Part shown: positions 8,357-17,000 of the stretch, in pieces
Layout: every line of letters starts with the position of its first letter
How positions within the stretch are numbered: position 1 is the first letter of the stretch
Origin: Gammaproteobacteria bacterium
Lineage (GTDB): Bacteria; Pseudomonadota; Gammaproteobacteria; Steroidobacterales; Steroidobacteraceae
DNA length: 52,753 nucleotides
NCBI GenBank assembly: GCA_028293805.1
Contig: JAQGOC010000304.1
Location: 1-52,753, forward strand
Direction: 5' to 3'
Notes under the pieces: generated by a model
Database searches by the model: none
What the model saw: only the letters and a program-made list of their open reading frames with translations
What the model was told of the DNA's origin: nothing
Program-made: the position numbers and the translations under genes

Positions 8357-9650
8357 ACTTCGTTTCGACGTAGATCCCGACGCGACGCAGGAAGTCCGAC
8401 GGCAGCACGCCTCCGGCATTCACGATTACGGCATCGTTGCGCACTTTCAAGATGCGGCCCGTGTGCTCGATCGCCACGGAATCGGCGCCGATCTGCTTGA
8501 CGTTCGAGCTCAACATGACGCGCAGCTGGCCGCCATGCTCTGCGGATGTGACGCGCTCCCGGTTGCGCGGCTTCGCTCTTTCGAAGGAATCACCTCGATA
8601 CGACAGAACGACGTTCGTGCCGGCGGATTCCGCAACGCTTGCAGCGGCCTCGAGCGCGCTGTCTCCTCCGCCGACGACCAGGACATGCTGTCCCGCGTAT
8701 TGCTCGGGATCGATCAGGCGATAGACGACTTTCGGCAGCTCCTCTCCCGGCACTCCGAGTTTGCGCGGACTGCCCCGCCGGCCGATCGCCAGAAGAACGC
8801 TGTGCGTACGATAGGTGCCGCGCGTCGTCTTCACCACGAAACCGCTGCCATCGCCGCTGATATCGTCGACACGCTCGTGATAATTGACCTTCACGCCGGT
8901 CTTGCGCTCGCACTCCTGCCAGAACTCGAGCAGCGCTTCCTTGCTCGTGTGGCGCAGATTCACCTTGCCGACGAGAGGCACCGTCGCGGGCGATGTCATC
9001 ACCACCTTGCCGCGCGGGTATTGGAACACGCAGCCGCCGAGCGATTCCTGCTCGATCGTGACGCAGCGCATCCGTTTCGACAGTGCAGTGAGCGAAGCGG
9101 CGAAGCCGGCGGGTCCCGCACCGACAATCACCAGATCGAGACGGTCGCCCGCTTTGGGCCGCCCCGAGTGGATGGCTTCGACCGCCTGCCTGCCTTGCTC
9201 GAGCGCATTGCGGATGAGGCCCATTCCCCCCAGCTCTCCGGCGATGAAGATTCCCGGGACACTCGTCTCGAAGTGCGGGCTCAATACGGGGATCTCCGCA
9301 CCCCGGCGCTCGGTGCCGAACACGAGCGAGATCGCCTCGACCGGACACGCCGCCTTGCATGCGCCATGGCCGATGCAGTCCGTGGGGCTCACGAGCTGGG
9401 CGCGGCCGCCGATGATGCCGAGCACGTGATGTTCCGGCTCCTCGGGGCAGGCTTTCACACACGATCCGCAGCCAATGCAGCGCGCCGGGTCGATGACAGG
9501 GTGCAGGGACATCGGATCGTGCAGCCCCGCAGCACGCGAGTCTTCGTGCGCCCGCACACTGACCTGCTCGAGCCTGCTGCGTCTTCGTACGAACCATACG
9601 AGCAGCAAGAGCGCGGGCAGTCCGTAGACTAAGTAGATGAGGAAGTCCAT
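8343..9650 (-). CDS. Membrane-anchored 2x[4Fe-4S] ferredoxin / FAD-NAD(P) oxidoreductase
   Basis: 435 residues. One N-terminal membrane helix (residues 4-22) is followed by RRR, placing the body in the cytoplasm. Two ferredoxin-type clusters follow: C58-C61-C64-C68 (CIGCGSCVKACP) and C92..C98..C102, where the second ligand position is His95 (CIGHGACKAACP). A thioredoxin-reductase-like flavoprotein starts at about 172 with VIVGAGPAGFAASL (FAD) and has a second Rossmann motif, VLVVGGGDSALEAA (NAD(P)H). Likely role: move electrons between NAD(P)H and a membrane carrier. It is divergent from the CcmI/cytochrome operon across a 341-bp regulatory region, which suggests it feeds or drains that conduit. 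The His in cluster 2 appears to be usual for this family, as I recall it. Confidence 0.85.
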   Translation of the reverse strand: MDFLIYLVYGLPALLLLVWFVRRRSRLEQVSVRAHEDSRAAGLHDPMSLHPVIDPARCIGCGSCVKACPEEPEHHVLGIIGGRAQLVSPTDCIGHGACKAACPVEAISLVFGTERRGAEIPVLSPHFETSVPGIFIAGELGGMGLIRNALEQGRQAVEAIHSGRPKAGDRLDLVIVGAGPAGFAASLTALSKRMRCVTIEQESLGGCVFQYPRGKVVMTSPATVPLVGKVNLRHTSKEALLEFWQECERKTGVKVNYHERVDDISGDGSGFVVKTTRGTYRTHSVLLAIGRRGSPRKLGVPGEELPKVVYRLIDPEQYAGQHVLVVGGGDSALEAAASVAESAGTNVVLSYRGDSFERAKPRNRERVTSAEHGGQLRVMLSSNVKQIGADSVAIEHTGRILKVRNDAVIVNAGGVLPSDFLRRVGIYVETKYGTS

Positions 9651-9991
9651 TGGGGGTCACGCGGTCGGCCCATTCGCCAACATCTTTGAAGTTTCAATGT
9701 GGTCACCGCGCGCGGTGAAGGCGCATGCGGGTATATACCAGCGGCTGCAGCCTAACTCTGTGACGTGAGCCCCCGGAATGGGGCATTTCCCTACTTGTCA
9801 ACGTGTTGCGAGCTACGCACGCTACCGACCGTTCGCAACGCTTGTTGATCGTGTTTTTCCCTGATTTTGTCTGCAGTTGGCGACGTGTTGTCTGCAAGCT
9901 GCGACAGGGAGGATGGCTCGAAGCGCCGTCAGGTCCGATCTTACTGCGGGCGCGTGTCCATTGTCGCAACGCCGGTCAGTAGCAGGTCTCT
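9651..9991. promoter_or_regulatory. Divergent regulatory region with three TTGTC-N8-GCGA repeats
   Basis: The 341 bp without a credible gene separate the FeS-flavoprotein (minus) and the cytochrome operon (plus). It contains three direct copies of TTGTC-N8-GCGA at 9795-9811, 9867-9883 and 9888-9904. The last two are 21 bp apart (two helical turns) and also share TGCA after TTGTC. A GTTGCGA (9805-9811) / TCGCAAC (9833-9839) inverted repeat overlaps the first copy. Arrangement and position fit operator sites for a regulator controlling both transcription units. The regulator is unknown; the LuxR-type protein at 22552-23316 is one candidate. Confidence 0.5.
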
Positions 9992-11395
9992 ATGAGCGCA
10001 GTTTTCTGGTTCATCGCCGGAGTGTTGGCCGGGGTCACGGCGGCCCTCATCGCGGTTCCGTTGTGGCGGGTGTCCGTTGGAACGCTCCAGCGACGTCCGT
10101 TGCGCTACGCGATTGCCGCCGGGGCCGTCGTCGTCTTTGCGGCTTCGGCTGCACTCGTCTATGTCGCGATCGGCTCCCCGCATGCGCTCGACACAGCGGC
10201 GCACGCAGCGTTGCCGCCGGCTCATCCCGGCGCAGCGCAAGGCACTTCCGCTCAGGCGGCAGCCGGCGGGAAGGCGCTCTCTATGGAGACCGCGACGGCC
10301 GGGCTCGCGGCAAGGCTTACTCGCGACGGAGGCAGTGCGAGCGACTGGCTGCTGCTCGCTCAGTCTTACGAATTTCTCGGGCGAGCGGACGATGCGAAGC
10401 GCGCGCGTGAACACGCGGGCGCCGGCGCCGCATCCGGCAGCATGACCCCCGCCAGCACCGCGCCCATGACTAATCCTTCTAGCACGTCCCTTGGGAAGAC
10501 GAATATCGCCGCGGTCTGGAATGCAGCGACATCTCAGTCGGCGGGGAGCAGCGAACCCCGGAACCCGCCCGACACCCCACCAGCCCTGTCCGTGGCGCAG
10601 CTGGAGCGCCAGATTGCTACGAATCCGCGCGACGCACAGTCGTGGCTGGCACTTGCCGATCTGCATCGCAGACAGCGTGACTACGACAAGGCACGCGCGG
10701 CATTCGTCCAGGCGGTCGGACTGAACGGGATGAACGCCACGGCCTGGGCGGACTATGCGGATGTGCTGGGCTCTGTCGCAGGGGGCTCGTTGAACGTAGA
10801 GGCCGGACGCGCCATCGACCGCGCATTGGCGCTGGATCCGGCGAATGCGAAAGCACTCTGGCTCAAGGCAAGCCGCGCCCATCAGGAACAGCGTTACGCC
10901 GATGCACTGACCCTGTGGAAGAAACTGCGGACAGTGCTTCCCCCGGATTCTTCCGACTTGCGTCTCGTCGATGCGAACATCGAAGAGGCGAGCCAGCTCG
11001 CCGGAACACCCCCAACGCAATCGGCAACGGACGCACGTCCTGCCGCGCCTGTCGCGATCACCGGCACGGTGTCGATCGAGAGCCGGCTGGCAAAGCGAGT
11101 CGAGCGCGATGCCACGCTCTTTATATATGCCAAGTCCGTGGATTCCCCCGGCGCGCCCCTCGCGGTCATGCGGATCAATGCAGGCTCCTGGCCGGTCAGT
11201 TTCCGGCTTGACGACTCGATGGCGATGATTCCCTCACGCAAGCTGTCCCAGTTCGAGAAGGTAGTCATCGAGGCTCGCATCTCCCGCACCGGACAGGCGG
11301 CACCCGCACCCGGAGATCTCTACGTGACGAGTGACGTCCTGCGGCCCGCGGCAGGGAAGAAGCTGGCGCTCATCATCAACCACGAGATTGGCTGA
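9992..11395 (+). CDS. CcmI/CycH-like c-type cytochrome biogenesis protein (TPR)
   Basis: 467 residues. Two N-terminal membrane helices (about 4-22 and 38-58) flank a basic loop, as in CcmI. TPR-type segments are visible at about residues 95-150 and 200-310 (SDWLLLAQSYEFLGRADDAKRA, AQSWLALADLHRRQRDYDKA). The C-terminal about 110 residues match the CcmI periplasmic domain (ITGTVSIE, DATLFIYAK, LDDSMAMIPSRKLS). CcmI presents apocytochromes to the heme lyase CcmFH. No other ccm genes are here, so it is likely a dedicated extra copy serving the two multiheme genes 1.1 kb downstream. The stop is 7 bp before the next ATG, indicating an operon. Confidence 0.85.
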   Translation: MSAVFWFIAGVLAGVTAALIAVPLWRVSVGTLQRRPLRYAIAAGAVVVFAASAALVYVAIGSPHALDTAAHAALPPAHPGAAQGTSAQAAAGGKALSMETATAGLAARLTRDGGSASDWLLLAQSYEFLGRADDAKRAREHAGAGAASGSMTPASTAPMTNPSSTSLGKTNIAAVWNAATSQSAGSSEPRNPPDTPPALSVAQLERQIATNPRDAQSWLALADLHRRQRDYDKARAAFVQAVGLNGMNATAWADYADVLGSVAGGSLNVEAGRAIDRALALDPANAKALWLKASRAHQEQRYADALTLWKKLRTVLPPDSSDLRLVDANIEEASQLAGTPPTQSATDARPAAPVAITGTVSIESRLAKRVERDATLFIYAKSVDSPGAPLAVMRINAGSWPVSFRLDDSMAMIPSRKLSQFEKVVIEARISRTGQAAPAPGDLYVTSDVLRPAAGKKLALIINHEIG

Positions 11396-11402
11396 GTCGT
11401 AG

Positions 11403-12464
11403 ATGACAGCTCACGCCCCACAGCTCGACGAGCAACCCCAGGATGCGCGGCCGGTCTCCGGGCCCCTGCCCGTCACCGCCCGGCCCCAGGTCTCTCCCGC
11501 GCCCCAAACCAACCCCGGGCGGGAAGTCATCAGGTCGCGGCAAATCATCAAGGCGCGTGCGCCCGCAACAAGCAGCCCGCCCGCTGCGCCGAAGACAGCT
11601 ACGCCCCGTCCCGAGACGGCGAAGCCGCAGCGGTTGACCACGGTCGGGGTGTTCTCGGCCGCGGTAGTGGCATTGCTTTTGATAGGTTTGTTCCTGCCGA
11701 CCGAGCGCTACATCACGCCCAAGCGCGGCATCGGGTATGCGCTCGGGATCATGGGCGGCAGCATGATGCTGCTTCTCCTGTTGTATTCGGCACGCAAGCA
11801 TGTCCGCTGGCTGAAGTTCCTCGGGCCCACGGTTAGCTGGTTCCGCTATCACATGCTCCTCGGTGTCCTGGGCCCGTTGTGCATCCTGTATCACGCCAAC
11901 TTCGGGCTCGGAGCTGCGAACAGCAACGTCGCGCTATTCAGCATGCTCACCGTCGCGGGCAGCGGACTCATCGGACGTTACATTTACGCTCGTATTCATC
12001 ACGGACTGTACGGCAGCAAGCTGAGCCTTGAAGAGCTGAAGGCGGGCGCTGACGGCCTACGCGCTCATTCCGGCGCATTCAGCTTTCTGCCGGAGCTCGT
12101 CAACAGGCTCGAAACCGCCGAAAAGGCAATCCTGACCGCGGGCCCTCACCTGCCCTTGCTCGGGGTCGCGAAGCTGGCCGTCGTCGCACTTATCGTAATC
12201 AAGTCGCGTGGACAAATGCGACGTTACATCCGCCGCGGGTTGCGTGCTGCTGCGAAAACGTCCCCGACGATCGCGGCAGAGCGCAAGCGCCTGCGCCGCA
12301 CGGCGTTTGCGTACATCGACAAGCGTCTCACCGCCACACGGCGGGTGTCGGGATTCCAGGCCTACGAGCGCCTGTTCTCGCTGTGGCATGCGCTGCATAT
12401 CCCGCTTCTTTTCATACTGATCGCCGCGGGAATCGTCCACGTGATCGCCGTAAACGTCTACTGA
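11403..12464 (+). CDS. Inner-membrane diheme cytochrome b-like protein (ferric-reductase-like fold)
   Basis: 353 residues. A Pro/Ala-rich cytoplasmic tail (1-78) precedes about six hydrophobic segments. Histidines are paired exactly 14 residues apart in two different helices: H150/H164 (RYHMLLG..LYHANFG) and H332/H346 (LHIPLL..IVHVIAV). H199/H200 and H329 are also near membrane faces. Two helices each with His-x13-His is the bis-heme b arrangement of cytochrome b and NOX/ferric-reductase families. It has no flavin or NADPH domain of its own; that could be supplied by the divergent FeS-flavoprotein. Expected role: carry electrons across the inner membrane between quinol or flavoprotein and the periplasmic multiheme proteins encoded next. 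Confidence 0.7.
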   Translation: MTAHAPQLDEQPQDARPVSGPLPVTARPQVSPAPQTNPGREVIRSRQIIKARAPATSSPPAAPKTATPRPETAKPQRLTTVGVFSAAVVALLLIGLFLPTERYITPKRGIGYALGIMGGSMMLLLLLYSARKHVRWLKFLGPTVSWFRYHMLLGVLGPLCILYHANFGLGAANSNVALFSMLTVAGSGLIGRYIYARIHHGLYGSKLSLEELKAGADGLRAHSGAFSFLPELVNRLETAEKAILTAGPHLPLLGVAKLAVVALIVIKSRGQMRRYIRRGLRAAAKTSPTIAAERKRLRRTAFAYIDKRLTATRRVSGFQAYERLFSLWHALHIPLLFILIAAGIVHVIAVNVY

Positions 12465-12484
12465 CGGCCCGGTTGGGTTGTCGC

Positions 12485-14050
12485 ATGCAGGGGGGAAAGT
12501 GTCTCGCAATGGTGGTGTGTGCAATCGTCTCATGTCTGGCGCCCGTCCGGCGCAGTGAAGCCGTGAACCCGGAGACACTGCTCATGCCCGGAAAGCTGAG
12601 CACCGCTCATCAGAAATTCGAAGAGCAGTGCTCGCATTGCCACGACCGCAGCGACCGCAATCATCAGACCCGGCTGTGTCTGGATTGCCATAAGGAAATC
12701 GCTGCCGACGTTGCCGCAAAGCGTGGTTTCCACGGCCGGCTGCCCGGCATCGAAGCATCGCAGTGTCGCGCATGCCATTCGGAACATCTGGGGCGCTCGG
12801 GAGACATCGTCAAGCTGAGCCGCGAACAGTTCAATCATGAGAATACGGACTTCCCGCTACGCGGGGCGCATACAAGCCTGGTCTGCGTGAGCTGCCATGC
12901 GGCGGGCAAAGACTATCGAAAGACGCCATCCGAATGCGTCGACTGTCACAAGAAAGAGGAGCCGCACGAAGGCAAGTTGGGTCGCGATTGCGCTTCCTGT
13001 CACGGCACCACGACCTGGCTCCGCGTGACATACGACCATGACAAGACTTCCTTCCCATTGCGCGACAAGCACGTCGATGTCCCGTGCATGGGCTGTCATT
13101 TCGGCAACCGCTACAAGGATACTCCGCGGCAATGCGTGTCATGCCACGCGCCGGACGACGTGCATCGCGGTGAGCGCGGCCCGAAATGCGGCGACTGCCA
13201 TGCGACTACCGGCTGGAAGACCACGAAGTTCGACCATAAGAAAGAGACGGGATTCGCGCTCGAAGGCGTACACACGAACATCGACTGTCAGGACTGCCAT
13301 CGCACTGGAAATCTGAAGGACAAACTGCCGCGCGAGTGCTTCGGCTGCCACCAGGGCCAGGACTCGCACGCCGGCCGTCTGGGCAAGGATTGCGGAAAAT
13401 GTCACGGCAATGAGAAGTGGAAGCCCTCGACGTTCGACCACACACGCGACACACGGTGGCCCCTCGTCGGTCGGCACGCGAAAGTGGACTGCCACTCGTG
13501 CCACACAGCGGCGGTGGCCACGCAGAAATTGCCTACCACCTGTGCGAGCTGCCATCGCGCCAGCGATGTACATGCGGGAAAACTCGGCACACAGTGCGAC
13601 CAATGCCATACCCCCGAAGGCTGGCGAACGGCAGTGAGCTTCGATCACGATCTGACAAAATTTCCACTGGTCGGACTGCACGTGGCCGTGCCTTGCGAGC
13701 AATGCCACGTCACTCGCAAGTACCGCGACGTAGGCACTGACTGTGTCGACTGCCACAAGAAAGATGACGTTCACAAAGGAACGCTGGGCAAGGAGTGCGC
13801 CAAGTGCCACTCGCCCAATGGTTGGCGCATCTGGGAATTCGACCATGGCAAGGAGACCGGATTCGCGCTCACCGGCGCACATACGAAGCTCGTCTGTGCG
13901 GGCTGCCACAAGCAGCCGGCCGATGAGGTGAAGCTGAATCCGACGTGTCTGTCCTGCCACGAGCAGGATGACGTCCACCTGGGACAATATGGGCGGCAGT
14001 GTCAGCGCTGCCATTCGACGGCCACATTCAAGGGCGCGCGCCTGAACTAG
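12485..14050 (+). CDS. 21-heme c-type cytochrome (cytochrome c3-like repeats)
   Basis: 521 residues from the ATG at 12485 (signal peptide MQGGKCLAMVVCAIVSC..., cleaved near SEAVNPE). A longer frame from 12383 overlaps the upstream gene and is not signal-like; an internal ATG at 12509 is an alternative. I count 21 CXXCH motifs, about one per 25 residues. They recur as triplets in a unit of about 65 residues: C..CH, a short gap, CV(D/S)CH..D.VH.G..G..C..CH, then W....FDH, where the last His is a likely distal ligand. It is a periplasmic or cell-surface electron carrier of the NapC-independent cytochrome c3/doubled-CXXCH type. The gene starts 20 bp after the diheme b gene and ends 8 bp before the giant cytochrome, forming one operon. 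Confidence 0.92.
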   Translation: MQGGKCLAMVVCAIVSCLAPVRRSEAVNPETLLMPGKLSTAHQKFEEQCSHCHDRSDRNHQTRLCLDCHKEIAADVAAKRGFHGRLPGIEASQCRACHSEHLGRSGDIVKLSREQFNHENTDFPLRGAHTSLVCVSCHAAGKDYRKTPSECVDCHKKEEPHEGKLGRDCASCHGTTTWLRVTYDHDKTSFPLRDKHVDVPCMGCHFGNRYKDTPRQCVSCHAPDDVHRGERGPKCGDCHATTGWKTTKFDHKKETGFALEGVHTNIDCQDCHRTGNLKDKLPRECFGCHQGQDSHAGRLGKDCGKCHGNEKWKPSTFDHTRDTRWPLVGRHAKVDCHSCHTAAVATQKLPTTCASCHRASDVHAGKLGTQCDQCHTPEGWRTAVSFDHDLTKFPLVGLHVAVPCEQCHVTRKYRDVGTDCVDCHKKDDVHKGTLGKECAKCHSPNGWRIWEFDHGKETGFALTGAHTKLVCAGCHKQPADEVKLNPTCLSCHEQDDVHLGQYGRQCQRCHSTATFKGARLN

Positions 14051-14058
14051 AAGCTCCC

Positions 14059-17000
14059 ATGCACGCACTCGAATCTCAACCCCCAACTCGAGGCGCAATC
14101 CCCGCCCGCTCGTGCGTGAGCGGCTGGCGAGTACTGTGCGCAGCCCTACTGGCATTCGCACTGGTGCCGGCGAGCTTTGGGGCGCAGATCCGGGACTCGT
14201 TCGACCATCTCACGACGGGCTTCGAGCTCATGGGTCAACACCGCGATCTGACGTGTGAGTCGTGTCACGCGAATGCCGTGTTTAAAGGAACGCCCCGCGA
14301 TTGCTCCGCGTGCCACGGCGTGGGAACAGTCATTCGCGCCACAGCAAAAACCGCCAACCACATTCTTTCCACGAATCGCTGCGACAGCTGCCATACGCCC
14401 ATAGCGTGGAAGCCGGCAGTCAACTTCGATCACGCGGAGGCACGGGGTAGCTGCTCGACGTGCCACAATGGTGTACAGGCGCAGGGCAAGGGCCCGCAGC
14501 ACATTGACACGAACCTCGAATGCGATGCCTGCCACTCAACCATCGGCTGGTCCGGCGCGGTGTTCAATCACACCGGCGTCACCACCGGCTGTGCAAGCTG
14601 CCACAACCATGTGCAGGCAACCGGCACGCCCCCGACTCACATTCCCACGAACCAGATCGCATGCGAAGGGTGTCATTCGACGACGAACTTCACGACGTTC
14701 GCCGGTACTTCGATGAACCACACCGCGGTGATGGCAGTGCCGTGCCAGACCTGCCATGAGACGGCGGCTTTTCTGGGAATGACCCCAAGTACGGCGACTG
14801 CCGCACGCGACTCACGGCCGTCAGCAGCCCTGGACAAGAATCACCCCGTGACGGGCGACTGCGGCCAGTGCCACGACACGAGCTCATTCACAGCTGCTGC
14901 CGCACTGAGGCCCGCAAATCACATTCCGACCAACGCGCCCTGCACGCAGTGCCACACCACACCAGGTCAGAATGCACTTTTCTCTGTAACCGGAGTGCAC
15001 CAGGGCGTCACCGAGTGCCTGAGCTGTCACGGACCGTCCGTGGCCACTACCTTTGCGAACATCCAGATCACGACCACACCCGGTACTCATATTCCGATCG
15101 GCAGCCTGGACTGCAACGGGTCCGGATGTCACAGCACGGGCAATGTGAGTCCGGGTGGCTTCAACATCGGCTCTGCGAGTATCACCAATCCGACGCTGAG
15201 CACGGCCGGCCACAGCACAGTAGCGGCGGCAGTGCCGGCCTGCCAGACCTGCCACCAGGCGGCGAGCTACTTAGGCATGGTCGCCGGCAACAACACCGTG
15301 GGAGACGCGCGCCCTTCTACCGCACTTGATGCCGGTCACCCGACCACTGGCGATTGCGGAGGCTGCCACATCACGACGCCCACGTTCGGCAACAATGTGA
15401 CGAGCGCCGGCAGGCCCGCCAATCACATTCCGACGACGGCAGCGTGCACGCAGTGTCACACGACACCGGGCACCTACGCCCTCTACTCAGTGACCGCCAC
15501 GCACCAGGGCGTGACGAACTGCCTGAGCTGCCATGGTCCGACAGTGGCCAACACCTTTGCCAACGTCACGATCACCACGACAACGGCAAATCACATCCCG
15601 ATTGGCGCCCTGGATTGCAACGGCTCCGGCTGTCATTCGACGAGCAATGTGAGCTCGGGCGGGTTCAACATCGGTTCGGCAAACATCAACAGCCCCACAC
15701 TGAATACCGCCGGGCACATAACGGTTGCCGGTGCGGTCGCTTCGTGCCAGACCTGCCATGAGGCGGCGCCCTACCAGGGGATGATGCCGAGCTCGGCAAG
15801 CTCCGCCGGCGATTCGCGGCCCACTGCATTCGACAGGAGCCATCCGACCGCGGGAGATTGCGGAAGCTGTCACACTACGACCCCCACGTTCGCGAGCGAT
15901 GTAACGAGCGCGGGCAAACCCGCGAACCACATCCCGACGAACGCGGCTTGTGCACAGTGCCACACGACGATAGGAAACTACGCGGCCTACTCCGTAACGG
16001 GCACGCACCAGGGTGTGACGAACTGCCTGAGCTGCCACGGTCCGGCAGTGGCCTCCAGCTTCGCCAACGTCACGATCACCACCACAACGGCCAATCACAT
16101 CCCGATTGGTGGCCTCGATTGCAACGGCTCCGGCTGTCATACCGCAGCCAACGTGAGTGCCGGCGGCTTCAACATCGGCGCTGCCAGTGTTAACAATCCG
16201 ACGCTGAATACAGCGGGACACGTGACGGTTGCAGGAGCAGTTGCCTCCTGCCAGACATGCCACGAGGCGGCGCCTTACCAAGGGATGATAGCGAGTAGTG
16301 CAAGCATCGCAGGCGATTCGCGCCCCTCGGCGGCTCTCGATGCCCTGCACCCGAATAGCGGCGATTGCGGAGGCTGCCATCTCACGACTCCCACGTTCGC
16401 CAACGACGTCGTGGCGGGAACCAAGCCGGCCAATCACATCCCGACGACCGCCGCTTGCACGCAATGTCACAAGACGGCAGGCAACTTCGCGCTCTATTCC
16501 GTGACCGGAACGCACCAGGGCGTCACAAATTGCCTGAGCTGCCATGGTCCGGCGGTGGCCAACACCTTTGTCAATGTGGCGATCACCACCACAACAGCCA
16601 ATCACATCCCGATCGGCGGCCTCGATTGCAACGGCTCCGGCTGCCACACCGCCAGCAACGTGAACCCTGGTGGATTCAACATCGGGTCGGCAAACATCAA
16701 CAGCCCCACGCTGAACACAGCGGGACACATGACGGTTGCCGGAGCGGTTGCGTCGTGCCAGACCTGCCATGAGTCGGCGCCTTACCAGGGAATGATGCCG
16801 AGCTCGGCCAGTACCGCGGGGGATTCGCGGCCGACAGCGCTCGATAAGATTCATCCGACCGCCGGGGATTGCGGAAGCTGTCACACCACGACGCCGACGT
16901 TCTCTTCCGATGTGACGAGCTCGGCGAAACCCGCCAATCACATCCCCACGACGGCCGCTTGCGCGCAGTGCCATACGACGCCGGGCAACTTTGCCCTGTA

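Noticed and set aside
8034..9632. 532-codon plus-strand frame opposite the ankyrin and FeS-flavoprotein genes
   Set aside because: Both minus-strand genes have clear cofactor or repeat motifs; the plus frame has none.
9703..9969. 88-codon minus frame in the divergent regulatory region
   Set aside because: Arg/Thr-rich, no homology, no ribosome-binding site, and it covers the operator-like repeats; treated as non-coding.
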